Shown here: positions 1 through 7,313 of the stretch, in pieces
Position numbering within the stretch: the first letter of the stretch is position 1
Layout: each line of letters starts with the position of its first letter
Assembly (NCBI GenBank): GCA_038234975.1
Contig: JBBSUK010000077.1
Span: 1 to 17,689, forward strand
Direction: 5' to 3'
From: Schlegelella_A sp038234975
GTDB lineage: Bacteria; Pseudomonadota; Gammaproteobacteria; Burkholderiales; Burkholderiaceae_C
DNA: 17,689 nt
Notes under the pieces: model-generated
What the model was told of the DNA's origin: nothing
The model's database searches: none
Seen by the model: the letters and a program-made list of their open reading frames with translations, nothing else
Position numbers and translations under genes: made by a program

Positions 1-572
1 ACCGCCGCGAGGCGGATGCGCCGAACTGGATAGCCCAGCGCGTGCGCCGATTCGGGCGACTCGCCGACCGCGCGCAGCACCAGGCCGGCGCGCGAGCGGT
101 AGAGGAACCAGGCGATCGCGGCGGTGAGCGCGATCGCGAGGTAGACGAGCGGGTGCTGGCGAAAGAATGCCGGGCCGAGCAGCGGAATGTCGGCGAGGTA
201 CGGAATGGCATGCGACGTCTGCTCGCCGAGCTTTTCCTGCGTGTAGCGGATGCCGACGAACGCCGAGAAGCCGGCGCCGAACAGGCTGAGCGCGAGGCCC
301 GTGGCGTACTGGTTGGTGTTGAGCCAGATGACGAGCACGCCGAACGCCGCCGCGAGCAGCGCTCCGGCCACCGCGCCGGCGGCGAACGCGATCGTCTCGC
401 TGCCGGTGTGCACCGCAGCCGCGAAGCCGGCGACGGCGGCGACCAGCATCAGCCCCTCGGCGCCGAGGTTGACGATGCCGGCGCGCTCGTTGATGAGCAG
501 GCCGAGCGCGGCGAATGCGAGCACGGTGCCGGCGTTTAGGGTGGCGGCGACAAGGAGAGCGGCTTGTTCCAT
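1..572 (-). CDS. Nucleoside-type ABC importer, second permease (partial, runs off left edge)
   Basis: This is an inner-membrane permease of the BmpA/YufOPQ-type (nucleoside/purine) ABC importers. Only the first 190 residues are in the window. The protein starts MEQAALLVAATLNAG and is strongly hydrophobic. It carries the family's conserved stretch LLINERAGIVNLGAEGLML, which mirrors the NIGAEGQ stretch of the first permease, followed by several further membrane segments. The ATG at 572 has a GGAG (581-584 on this strand's complement) eight bases upstream. It is the last gene of the leftward lysR-guaD-transporter run that can be seen. The two permeases probably form a heterodimer served by the double ATPase upstream. 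The substrate is inferred from guaD and xdh next door. The binding lipoprotein (BmpA/PnrA-like) is not in the window and may lie further left. Confidence 0.88.
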   Translation of the reverse strand, partial: MEQAALLVAATLNAGTVLAFAALGLLINERAGIVNLGAEGLMLVAAVAGFAAAVHTGSETIAFAAGAVAGALLAAAFGVLVIWLNTNQYATGLALSLFGAGFSAFVGIRYTQEKLGEQTSHAIPYLADIPLLGPAFFRQHPLVYLAIALTAAIAWFLYRSRAGLVLRAVGESPESAHALGYPVRRIRLAA

Positions 573-574
573 CA
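567..574. repeat. 8-bp direct repeat, copy 1 (ttccatca)
   Basis: This copy covers the start codon of the second permease. The identical octamer at 683-690 covers the stop codon of the first permease. The offset is 116 bp, and the match ends exactly at eight bases on both sides. The arrangement looks like a target-site duplication, but it could be chance because both copies fall on stop/start junctions. Confidence 0.6.
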
Positions 575-682
575 GATTCGCTCCGGCCCGCCAACGTCGG
601 AGCGAGCCGAGGGCGCCGGGTGGCCGACTCCGCAGCAGAGTGCCCCGCTGCCCTGATCGCGCACAACCGGTCGCGGGGATAA
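575..682. other. Repeat-flanked intergenic segment between the two permease genes
   Basis: This 108-bp segment lies between two identical octamers. It contains the 8-bp hairpin at 578-605 and a shorter inverted pair, GCAGC and GCTGC, separated by ten bases near 638-657. It encodes no recognisable protein. A 38-codon frame (688 to 572, minus) crosses it exactly from the stop of one permease to the start of the next. It may be a small non-autonomous repeat element or simply an intergenic structured spacer. Confidence 0.4.
578..605 (-). promoter_or_regulatory. Hairpin covering the ribosome binding site of the second permease
   Basis: An 8-bp perfect inverted repeat (578-585 against 598-605, arms TCGCTCCG and CGGAGCGA) encloses a 12-base loop. 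Read on the minus strand, the 3' arm contains the GGAG ribosome binding site eight bases before the ATG at 572. If it folds in the mRNA it would hide that site until a ribosome finishing the upstream reading frame opens it. The fold is seen in the sequence; the regulatory effect is inferred. Confidence 0.45.
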
Positions 683-690
683 TTCCATCA
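683..690. repeat. 8-bp direct repeat, copy 2 (ttccatca)
   Basis: This is the second copy of the octamer found at 567-574. It overlaps the TGA stop of the first permease and creates a TGATGGAA junction identical to the one at the start of the second permease. Confidence 0.6.
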
Positions 691-1827
691 AGCACCCTCC
701 CGAGCCGGCAACTCGACCGGGTTCACCACCGGCGCCTCGTCGACCGCGGGACGCTGCGTCTCGACGCGCCGGCCGCGGCCGATGCGCAGCCGGTACACGA
801 TCAGCGTGTCGCAGGCGAGCAGCGAGAACAGCAGCAACCCCTGGAACACGCCCGTGAGCGACTTCGGCAGCCCGAGCCGCGACTGGGCGAGCTCGCCGCC
901 GATGTAGAACATGCTCATCAGGATCGCAGAGAAGACGATGCCGAGCGGATGCAGCCGGCCGACGAAGGCGACGATGATCGCGGCGAAGCCGTAGCCCGCA
1001 GGCACGTGTGGCGTGAGCTGGCCGAGCGGCCCGGCGACCTCGAGGCCACCGGCGAGGCCGGCCATCGCGCCCGAGATCAGCAGCGCCGTCCACAGCGCCT
1101 TGCGCGACGAGAAGCCGGCATAGCGTGCCGCCATCGGCGCGAGGCCGCCGACCTGGAGCTGGAAGCCGGCGTAGGTGCGAAAGAGAAACACCCAGAAGGC
1201 GCCCGCCGCGACGAGCGAGAGGATCGACCCAACGTTGACCCGCGAGCCCGCGAACAAGCGCGGCACCCGGGTCGACTTGAGGAAGGTGATGGTCTGCGGA
1301 AAGTTGTAGCCCGCCGGGTCTTTCCACGGGCCGTAGACGAGCCAGTTCAGCAGCTGCTCGGCGACGTAGACGAGCATCAGGCTGACCAGGATCTCGTTGG
1401 CGTTGAAGCGGTCGCGCAGCAGCGCCACGATCGCCGCCCAGCACATGCCGCCGACCATGCCGGCAACGAGCACGGGAACGAAGAACCAGCCGCCCGTGGC
1501 GGACGTGGCCTGCATGGCGACGCCGCTGGAGAAGATCGCGCCGACGATGAACTGCCCCTCGGCGCCGATGTTCCAGACGTTGGAGCGGAAGCACACCGCC
1601 AGGCCGAGCCCGACGAGCAGCAGCGGCGTCGCCTTCATCGCCAGCTCGGAGAGCTGATAGGCGCCGTTGAGCGGCTCGAAGAAGAAGACCGCCAGGCCAC
1701 GCAGCGGGTCCTTGCCGAGCAGCGCGAACAACACGGCGCCGACGACGACGGTGATCGCCAGGGCGATCAGCGGCGACGCGACCGACATCGCCCGCGACGG
1801 CTCGGGACGGGCCTCGAGCTTGATCAT
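688..1827 (-). CDS. Nucleoside-type ABC importer, first permease
   Basis: This is a 379-residue inner-membrane permease of the YufP/BmpA-system type. It starts MIKLEARPEPSRAMSVASPL and has about eight to ten hydrophobic segments. Family landmarks are visible: GLAVCFRSNVWNIGAEGQF near residue 90, FNANEILVSLMLVYVA near 150, and a C-terminal VPAGYGFAAIIVAFVGRLHP block. The ATG at 1827 overlaps the TGA of the ATPase gene in an ATGA arrangement, so translation is coupled. This start is therefore much better than the far-upstream codons of the same open frame, which lie inside the ATPase gene. The C-terminus is a charged cytoplasmic tail rich in Arg and Pro. With the ATPase and the second permease it should import purine nucleosides or bases, as the neighbours guaD and xdhABC suggest; the exact substrate is not shown by the sequence. 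Confidence 0.93.
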   Translation of the reverse strand: MIKLEARPEPSRAMSVASPLIALAITVVVGAVLFALLGKDPLRGLAVFFFEPLNGAYQLSELAMKATPLLLVGLGLAVCFRSNVWNIGAEGQFIVGAIFSSGVAMQATSATGGWFFVPVLVAGMVGGMCWAAIVALLRDRFNANEILVSLMLVYVAEQLLNWLVYGPWKDPAGYNFPQTITFLKSTRVPRLFAGSRVNVGSILSLVAAGAFWVFLFRTYAGFQLQVGGLAPMAARYAGFSSRKALWTALLISGAMAGLAGGLEVAGPLGQLTPHVPAGYGFAAIIVAFVGRLHPLGIVFSAILMSMFYIGGELAQSRLGLPKSLTGVFQGLLLFSLLACDTLIVYRLRIGRGRRVETQRPAVDEAPVVNPVELPAREGA

Positions 1828-3341
1828 GCGGGCACCGCCTTCGACGGCTCGGCCGGCCACAGCCCGCTCATCCACTCGCCGATCGTTGCCACGCTCGCCT
1901 CTGCGGTGGCGACGCTCGGGGAAACGCGGCCGCGGGCGATGACGACGAGCCGGTCGCAGATCTCGAACAGCTCGTCGAGCTCCTCGCTGACGACCAGCAC
2001 GGCGCAGCCGGCGTCGCGCAGCGCGAGCAGCTCGCCCCTGATCTGCGCCGCCGCGCCGACGTCGACGCCCCAGGTCGGCTGCGACACGACGAGCAGCTTG
2101 GGCGCCGCGTCGATCTCGCGGCCGACGATGAACTTCTGAAGGTTCCCACCCGACAGGCTCTTCGCCGCCGACCCCGGGCCGCCGGCCTTGACGTTGAAGC
2201 GCCGGATCAGCGAAGAGGCCAGCGCCGCGACGTCGCCGATGCGGATCCAGCCACCGGCGCCGACCGCGCGGGTTCGCGTGAGCAGCGTGTTCTGCGCCAG
2301 CGACAAGGTCGGCACGGCGCCGCGGCCGAGGCGCTCCTCGGGAACGAAATGCAGCCCGCCGGCACGCCGCTCCCGCGGTGATGCGCGCGCGATGTCGGCG
2401 TCGAACAGTCGGATCGAGCCCGCGGCGGCGCGCGGGTCCTCGCCCGAGATCGCCGCCATCAGCTCCTGCTGGCCATTGCCCGAGACGCCCGCGACGCCCA
2501 GCACCTCGCCGCCGCGGACATCGAACGACACGTGCTCCAGCGACGTGCCGAACGAATCGCCACGCTCGATGCTCAGGTCGCGCACCTGCAGCACCACCGC
2601 GCCGGCGCGCGACGCGCGGTGCACGAGCTCGGGCGGCTCGGCGCCGATCATGAGACGCGACAGGCTGGCGTTGGTCTCCCCGGTCGGGTCGACCTCGCCG
2701 GTCACCTTGCCGCCGCGCAGCACCGTGCAGTGGTGGCACAGCGCCCGGATCTCGTCGAGCTTGTGCGAGATGTAGAGGATCGAGCAGCCCTCGGCGGCGA
2801 GCTTGCGCAGCGTGACGAAGAGCGTCTGCACCGCCTGCGGCGTCAGCACCGAGGTGGGCTCGTCGAGGATCAGGAGCTTGGGCGACGTCATCAGCGCGCG
2901 CACGATCTCGACGCGCTGCCGCTCGCCGACCGACAGCGTGTGCACCGGCCGCGCCGGGTCGACGTCGAGCCCGTACTCGGTGGCGACCTTCGTGATGCGG
3001 GTGGTCACCTCGGCCAGGGCGAGCGAGCGGTCGAGGCCGAGCCAGACGTTCTCGGCGGCAGTCAGCGTGTCGAACAGGCTGAAGTGCTGGTAGACCATGC
3101 TGATGCCGAGCGCGCGGGCCTCGGCCGGCGAGCCGATCTCGACCCGCTCGCCGTTCCAGCGGATCTCGCCTTCGTCGGGCTTCGTCGCACCGTAGATGAT
3201 CTTCATCAGCGTCGACTTGCCGGCGCCGTTCTCGCCGAGCACGGCGTGGATCTGCCCGGGCTCGACGTGCAGCGACACGCGGTCGTTGGCGCGCACCGCT
3301 GGGTACTGCTTGCTGATGCCGGAGAGCTCGAGGCGGAGCAT
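1824..3341 (-). CDS. Nucleoside-type ABC importer, double-domain ATP-binding protein
   Basis: This is a 505-residue protein with two ABC ATPase domains in tandem, the RbsA/MglA/YufO architecture. Domain 1 (about 1-240) has a complete Walker A GENGAGKST (36-44), signature LSVGE (136-140), Walker B LLILDEP (156-162) and H-loop His193. Domain 2 (about 248-500) is degenerate as usual for this family: its P-loop reads GVSGNGQ (285-291) without the GKS/T. The signature LSGGN (396-400) is kept, but the Walker B region LLVVSQPT has Gln421 where the catalytic Glu would be. Only one of the two sites should therefore hydrolyse ATP efficiently. The gene begins two bases after the guaD stop, and its own TGA overlaps the permease ATG, so all are co-translated. 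It energises the two permeases downstream. A monosaccharide importer would look similar; the purine-gene context favours nucleosides. Confidence 0.93.
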   Translation of the reverse strand: MLRLELSGISKQYPAVRANDRVSLHVEPGQIHAVLGENGAGKSTLMKIIYGATKPDEGEIRWNGERVEIGSPAEARALGISMVYQHFSLFDTLTAAENVWLGLDRSLALAEVTTRITKVATEYGLDVDPARPVHTLSVGERQRVEIVRALMTSPKLLILDEPTSVLTPQAVQTLFVTLRKLAAEGCSILYISHKLDEIRALCHHCTVLRGGKVTGEVDPTGETNASLSRLMIGAEPPELVHRASRAGAVVLQVRDLSIERGDSFGTSLEHVSFDVRGGEVLGVAGVSGNGQQELMAAISGEDPRAAAGSIRLFDADIARASPRERRAGGLHFVPEERLGRGAVPTLSLAQNTLLTRTRAVGAGGWIRIGDVAALASSLIRRFNVKAGGPGSAAKSLSGGNLQKFIVGREIDAAPKLLVVSQPTWGVDVGAAAQIRGELLALRDAGCAVLVVSEELDELFEICDRLVVIARGRVSPSVATAEASVATIGEWMSGLWPAEPSKAVPA

Positions 3342-3343
3342 GG

Positions 3344-4669
3344 TCAGGCGGTGGGGTGGGCGGGGTTGGCGCTGGCGTCGCGACGATAGCGCTCGCGGCC
3401 GGCGACGAACGTCGCCGCGAGGTTGCGGTCGTCGGCGAGCGTCATCCAGGCGAAGGCACGCTCATGCAAGCCGCGGGCCACCGCATCGCGCCGGCCGGCC
3501 ACCGTGCCCGAGGCCCAGTCCCAGACGCACACGTCGGCGATCGTGCCGGTGTCGAACGATCCGATCTCGGCGTCGAGGCCGAGCGCCTCGGCGGCGCCGC
3601 GCGTCGCGGCGTGCAGCGCCGTCCAGGCGGTCAGCCGTTCGCCGGCGAGCGCCTGCACCTTGTAGGCCTCGGCCATGTTGCGCTGCATCGACAGGGTGGT
3701 GCCACCGCCGACGTCGCTGGCCATCGACACGTTCACGCCGGCCGCCGCGGCGGCGCGCCAGGCGAACAGGCCGCTGCCGAGGAACAGGTTCGACGACGGC
3801 GAATGCGCGATCTGCGCACCGGCGCCGGCGATCGCGGCACGGTCGGCATCGTCGAGCCAGATGCCGTGCGCGAACACGCTGCGCCGGTGCAGCAGGCCGG
3901 CGCGGGCGTAGACGTCGAGGTAGCTGCGCGCTTCGGGGAACAGCTCATGCACCCAGGCGACCTCGGCGCGGTTCTCGGCCAGGTGCGTCTGCATGAACAG
4001 CGTCGGGTCGTCGCGACAGAAGCGGCCGGCCATCGCCAGTTGTGCCGGCGTGCTCGTCGGCGCGAAGCGAACGGTCATCGCATAGGCGAGCCGGCCGCGG
4101 CCGTGCCAGCGCCCGATCAGCTCGCTGGTCGCGCGCTCCGCGCTCGGCAGGTCGGCGTCGACCAGGTCGGCCGGCGCATTGCGGTCCATCAGCACCTTGC
4201 CCGAGACGATGCGCATGCCGCGCGCTTCGGCGGCGCGGAACAGCGCGTCGACCGACGACGCATGCACCGTCGGGAAGACGACCGCCGACGTGGTGCCGTG
4301 GACGAGCAACGCGTCGAGGAAGAGCGCCGCGGTCGTTTCGCCGTGCGCAACGTCGGCGTGGCGGGCCTCGGCCGGGAACGTGTGCGTGCAAAGCCAGTCG
4401 AGCAGCTCGGTTCCGTAGCTGGCGATGACATCGAGCTGCGGGCTGTGCACGTGGGTGTCGATGAAGCCCGGCATGACGAGGCGGCCGGCGTGGTCGATGC
4501 GAAGCCAGCCCTCGTCGGGCGGCTCGGCCTGGACGCCGGCGATGCGACCTGCTCCGTCGACGAGCAGCCAGTGGTCGGCTCGAAAGCGGACCGCCGCCGA
4601 CCCGGTGTCGCCCCACGCGGGCGCCGACGCGAAGTCGAGCAGGTCGCCGTGAATCGCGAATCCGCTCAA
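3344..4669 (-). CDS. guaD: Guanine deaminase
   Basis: This amidohydrolase (EC 3.5.4.3) converts guanine to xanthine and ammonia in the cytoplasm, feeding the divergent xanthine dehydrogenase. It has 441 residues, normal for the family. Metal ligands are recognisable: PGFIDTHVHSPQ (His73 and His75), HLAEN (His229, with Glu232 probably catalytic), FAHG (His268) and SDVGGGT (Asp319). The guanine-deaminase stretches SPSSNLFLGSG and TLSMQRNMAEAYKVQ are also present. The frame is open further upstream, but I choose the TTG at 4669. Its first four bases overlap the lysR stop (TTGA), and GGAG lies eight bases upstream within GGAGAAGG. The upstream part would be an Ala/Gly/Arg-rich extension that does not resemble the family. 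The TTG start and overlap make its translation dependent on that of lysR. ATP-driven uptake genes follow two bases downstream. Confidence 0.93.
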   Translation of the reverse strand: MSGFAIHGDLLDFASAPAWGDTGSAAVRFRADHWLLVDGAGRIAGVQAEPPDEGWLRIDHAGRLVMPGFIDTHVHSPQLDVIASYGTELLDWLCTHTFPAEARHADVAHGETTAALFLDALLVHGTTSAVVFPTVHASSVDALFRAAEARGMRIVSGKVLMDRNAPADLVDADLPSAERATSELIGRWHGRGRLAYAMTVRFAPTSTPAQLAMAGRFCRDDPTLFMQTHLAENRAEVAWVHELFPEARSYLDVYARAGLLHRRSVFAHGIWLDDADRAAIAGAGAQIAHSPSSNLFLGSGLFAWRAAAAAGVNVSMASDVGGGTTLSMQRNMAEAYKVQALAGERLTAWTALHAATRGAAEALGLDAEIGSFDTGTIADVCVWDWASGTVAGRRDAVARGLHERAFAWMTLADDRNLAATFVAGRERYRRDASANPAHPTA

Positions 4670-5628
4670 CGTGCCTTCTCCGCCAGCCGCTGCGGCGCCA
4701 GCCCGCGCGCCGCCTCGCGCACCTGCTCGCGCAGCCACTTCGCAACGGGCGAGGCGTGCGTCACGTCGTGCCAGAGCTGGTAGTAAGCGAGCGGCGGAAA
4801 CGGAATCGGGCAGCGGATCGTCCTGACGCCGAGCACGCCCTCGTATCGCGAGCAGAACAGCCGCCCGGTCGTGAGGACGAGCCGGCTCTGCGCGACCATG
4901 AGCGGGATCAGGCTGAAATGCGCGCTCTTCACCGCGACGTGACGGTGCACGCCGAGCGAGGCGAGGTGGTCGTCGACGAAGCCCGGCGCGCCGGCGTGGA
5001 ACGGCATCGGCGCGACGTGCTCGGCGGCGAGGTAGCGCTCGGCCGTCCAGCGGCCGCGCGTGGCGGGATGGTCGTCGGCGACGAGGCAGACCACCTCGTC
5101 GGCGATCAGCCGACCGAGGTGCAGCTCGCCCGGCGGCGCCAGCCAGTTGCCGACGACGAGGTCGACCTCGGCGGCGGCGAGCCTCTTCCGGTAGTCGTAT
5201 TCGGCGCTCAGCGGCAGCAGCTCGAGGCGCACGCCGGGCGCTTCGAGCTGGACGCGGGCGACGAGCGCGGGCAGGAACTGCGGGTCGAGGTAGTCGCTCG
5301 CGGCCACCCGCAGCGTCGCCTCGCTGCTGGCCGCGTCGAAGCCGCGCTGTCGGGCACGCGCACCGAACAGCCGCTCCGCCTCGCGCAACAGGGTACCGGC
5401 GGGCTCCAGGAGGTCGAGGGCGGTGGCGGTCGGCGTCATCGCGTTGCCGGCGCGCACGAGCAACGGATCGCCGGTCAGGCGGCGCAGCCGCGCGAGCTGC
5501 GCGCTCACCACCGGCTGGGTGCTGCCCAGGCGAAAGGCGGCCCGCGATACGCTCCGTTCCGTGATCAAGGCCTGCAGCACCCGGACAAGACGAAGCTCGA
5601 TCTTTTCCGGGATCGGCGTCTGCGGCAT
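4666..5628 (-). CDS. LysR-type transcriptional regulator of the purine genes
   Basis: This is a 320-residue LysR-family DNA-binding regulator. The N-terminal winged helix-turn-helix runs from about residue 15 to 75, with the typical SVSRAAFRLGSTQPVVSAQL helix pair followed by the GDPLLVRAG turn. The C-terminal effector-binding domain (about 95-300) includes LRVAASDYLDPQFLPALV. It is divergent from xdhA and heads the leftward guaD-transporter run, so it most likely controls one or both directions in response to a purine-pathway metabolite. That is inferred from position, as LysR regulators usually sit this way. I prefer the ATG at 5628. An ATG at 5673 would add 15 residues and leave only 26 bp to xdhA, putting the paired TCATGA motif inside the gene. 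Neither start has a good ribosome binding site, so the start is uncertain. Confidence 0.85.
   Translation of the reverse strand: MPQTPIPEKIELRLVRVLQALITERSVSRAAFRLGSTQPVVSAQLARLRRLTGDPLLVRAGNAMTPTATALDLLEPAGTLLREAERLFGARARQRGFDAASSEATLRVAASDYLDPQFLPALVARVQLEAPGVRLELLPLSAEYDYRKRLAAAEVDLVVGNWLAPPGELHLGRLIADEVVCLVADDHPATRGRWTAERYLAAEHVAPMPFHAGAPGFVDDHLASLGVHRHVAVKSAHFSLIPLMVAQSRLVLTTGRLFCSRYEGVLGVRTIRCPIPFPPLAYYQLWHDVTHASPVAKWLREQVREAARGLAPQRLAEKAR
4674..4681 (-). promoter_or_regulatory. Ribosome binding site of guaD inside the lysR 3' end
   Basis: On the minus strand this reads GGAGAAGG and ends four bases before the TTG at 4669. It decides the guaD start, because no other nearby candidate has comparable complementarity to 16S rRNA. 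Confidence 0.6.
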
Positions 5629-5635
5629 ACGGGTT

Positions 5636-5653
5636 TCATGATAGAGGTCATGA
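5636..5653. promoter_or_regulatory. Candidate regulator-binding dyad between lysR and xdhA
   Basis: Two copies of the self-complementary hexamer TCATGA start exactly 12 bp apart (5636-5641 and 5648-5653) and make an 18-bp dyad. One or one-and-a-bit helical turns of spacing suits a dimeric regulator. It is in the only short, lower-GC gap between the divergent genes. It does not match the canonical T-N11-A LysR core, so assignment to this LysR protein is tentative. Confidence 0.4.
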
Positions 5654-5661
5654 CGCTGCTC

Positions 5662-5667
5662 GTATAC
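5662..5667 (+). promoter_or_regulatory. Candidate -10 element of the xdhA promoter
   Basis: The hexamer GTATAC stands out in GC-rich DNA. It would put a transcription start near 5674, about 25 bases before the xdhA GTG. No good -35 hexamer precedes it, which is common for promoters that need a LysR-type activator. The evidence is weak. Confidence 0.3.
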
Positions 5668-5699
5668 GGCCATCGCCGCATCGCGCTACGGTCGCAGGC

Positions 5700-7313
5700 G
5701 TGACGAACCCGAGCAACCGGCCGATCCGCTTCTTCCACCGAGGCGCCGTCGTCGAAGTCGACGACGCGGCAACGACGCGCACCGTTCTCGACTGGCTGCG
5801 CGAGGATGCGCGCTGCACCGGCAGCAAGGAAGGCTGCAACGAGGGCGACTGCGGCGCGTGCACGGTCGTGCTCGCCGAGCTCGACGAGGCCGGCGCGTCG
5901 GCAGCCGATCACGTCGCGCCCGGGCTGCGACTCACGACCGCGAATGCCTGCATCACGTTCGTGCCGTCGCTCGACGGCAAGGCGCTGTTCACCGTCGAGG
6001 ACATCGCGCCGCCGGCGGAGCCGCGGCGCCGGTCGATCGCGCTGCACCCGGTCCAGCAGGCGATGGTCGAGCAGCACGGCTCGCAATGCGGCTTCTGCAC
6101 GCCGGGCTTCGTCGTCTCGCTGTGGTCGGCCTACCAGCGCCACGTCGCGCACGGCACGCGGCCGACGCGCCAGCAACTCGCCGACGAACTCTCGGGCAAC
6201 CTCTGCCGCTGCACCGGCTACCGGCCCATCCTCGACGCCGGCGAGCGCATGTTCGACGCCGAACCGGTCGCGCTCGACACACGGCCCGTCATCGACGCGC
6301 TCCGCTCGCTCGCCGGCGACTCGTCGCTGCGCTACGTCGACCCGGCCGGCGCGCGCTACGCGGCGCCGCGCACGCTGGACGATCTCGCCACGGTCTGGTC
6401 CGACGCGCATACGTCCGACCCCGCTTCCCGCCTCCTCGCCGGCTGCACCGACATCGGCCTGTGGACCAACAAGCAGTTCCGCGAGCTGCCGTCGCTCGTC
6501 TACACCGGCGGCGTCGCCGGGCTGAAGGCGATCGTCGAGCAGGATGCGGGCGCCGGTCGCGGCGACGTGCTGTCGATCGGCGCCGGCGCGTCGCTCGAGA
6601 ACGCGTTCCGGGCGATCGCCCAGCGCTGGCCGGCGTTCACCGACATGTGGCTGCGCTTCGCCGGCCCGCCGCTGCGCCACGCCGGGACGATGGGCGGCAA
6701 CGTCGCCAACGGCTCGCCGATCGGTGACTCGGCGCCGATGCTGATGGCGCTCGACGCCTCGCTCGTGCTGCGTCGGCGCGACCGCATCCGCCGCGTGTCG
6801 CTCGCCGACTTCTACACCGGCTACATGCGCAACCACCTGGAGCCCGGAGAGTTCCTGCAGGCGATCGAGATTCCGCTTCTGCAGCGGGCGGCCCGCATCG
6901 ACGTGCGCGGCTGGAAGCTCTCGAAGCGCTACGACTGCGACATCTCCGCCGTCTGCGCCGGACTGGCGCTCGACCGTGACGACACCGGCATCGTCACGGC
7001 CGCACGGTTCGCGTTCGGCGGCATGGCGGCGACGGTGCAGCGCGCCGCCGGTGCCGAAGCCGCAGCCGTCGGCAGCCGATGGGACGAAACCGCACTCGCC
7101 GCTGCGCGCGACGCGCTCGCATCCGACTTCGCGCCGCTCGACGACCTTCGCGCATCGGCAGGCTACCGGCTGCGCGCCGCGCAGAACCTGCTGACTCGCC
7201 TCTGGCTCGAGACGCGCGACGCCGATCCGCTGCCGCCGACGGCGACCGACGTGTGGACGGGTTTCGCGCGCGAAAAGTGGACGGGCTTCGCGCGCGAAGC
7301 GGCAGCCCCATGA
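5700..7313 (+). CDS. xdhA: Xanthine dehydrogenase small subunit (2Fe-2S and FAD domains)
   Basis: This 537-residue electron-transfer subunit of xanthine dehydrogenase (EC 1.17.1.4) passes electrons from the molybdenum site to NAD+. Residues 1-90 are a plant-type 2Fe-2S domain with Cys46, Cys51, Cys54 and Cys84. The second 2Fe-2S domain has Cys130 and Cys133 (SQCGFCTPG) and Cys169 and Cys171 (GNLCRCTGYRP). The FAD-binding domain includes LLAGCTDIGLW (246-256) and GTMGGNVANGSPIGDSAP (329-346). The start is GTG at 5700; no other start codon exists in frame between the lysR promoter region and the conserved IRFFHRG. The ribosome binding site is poor. The stop overlaps the xdhB ATG (ATGA). Unusually, the C-terminus ends in a tandem octapeptide, WTGFAREK then WTGFAREA. 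The protein is somewhat longer than the usual XdhA of about 480-500 residues. Confidence 0.96.
   Translation: MTNPSNRPIRFFHRGAVVEVDDAATTRTVLDWLREDARCTGSKEGCNEGDCGACTVVLAELDEAGASAADHVAPGLRLTTANACITFVPSLDGKALFTVEDIAPPAEPRRRSIALHPVQQAMVEQHGSQCGFCTPGFVVSLWSAYQRHVAHGTRPTRQQLADELSGNLCRCTGYRPILDAGERMFDAEPVALDTRPVIDALRSLAGDSSLRYVDPAGARYAAPRTLDDLATVWSDAHTSDPASRLLAGCTDIGLWTNKQFRELPSLVYTGGVAGLKAIVEQDAGAGRGDVLSIGAGASLENAFRAIAQRWPAFTDMWLRFAGPPLRHAGTMGGNVANGSPIGDSAPMLMALDASLVLRRRDRIRRVSLADFYTGYMRNHLEPGEFLQAIEIPLLQRAARIDVRGWKLSKRYDCDISAVCAGLALDRDDTGIVTAARFAFGGMAATVQRAAGAEAAAVGSRWDETALAAARDALASDFAPLDDLRASAGYRLRAAQNLLTRLWLETRDADPLPPTATDVWTGFAREKWTGFAREAAAP
7253..7298 (+). repeat. 22-bp tandem direct repeat at the 3' end of xdhA
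   Basis: Two copies (7253-7274 and 7277-7298) differ at one base and repeat with a 24-bp period, which is eight codons. They encode WTGFAREK followed by WTGFAREA at the extreme C-terminus. The frame is kept. It looks like a recent slippage duplication just before the xdhB start. Confidence 0.85.

Noticed and set aside
572..688. 38-codon frame between the permeases as a real gene
   Set aside because: It has no recognisable features as a protein and is explained by duplication of the TGATGGAA junction. It is kept only as a possible coupling device.
250..2139. Long plus-strand open frame (629 codons) opposite the nucleoside permease and ATPase genes
   Set aside because: It is rich in Arg, Ala and Pro without domain motifs, and lies antisense to clearly recognisable genes. 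Such frames are expected in high-GC DNA.
4670..4738. Upstream extension of guanine deaminase (start at 4738)
   Set aside because: The extra 23 residues are Ala/Gly/Arg-rich and lie inside lysR. The TTG at 4669 has a good ribosome binding site and a typical stop/start overlap.
5626..5667. A canonical LysR T-N11-A box between lysR and xdhA
   Set aside because: I looked for a T-N11-A palindrome with complementary ends and did not find a clean one; only the TCATGA pair and ATAC/GTAT repeats stand out.
5629..5673. Longer lysR start at 5673
   Set aside because: It would leave only 26 bp to xdhA and place the paired TCATGA motif inside the gene. It is not excluded, since neither start has a strong ribosome binding site.
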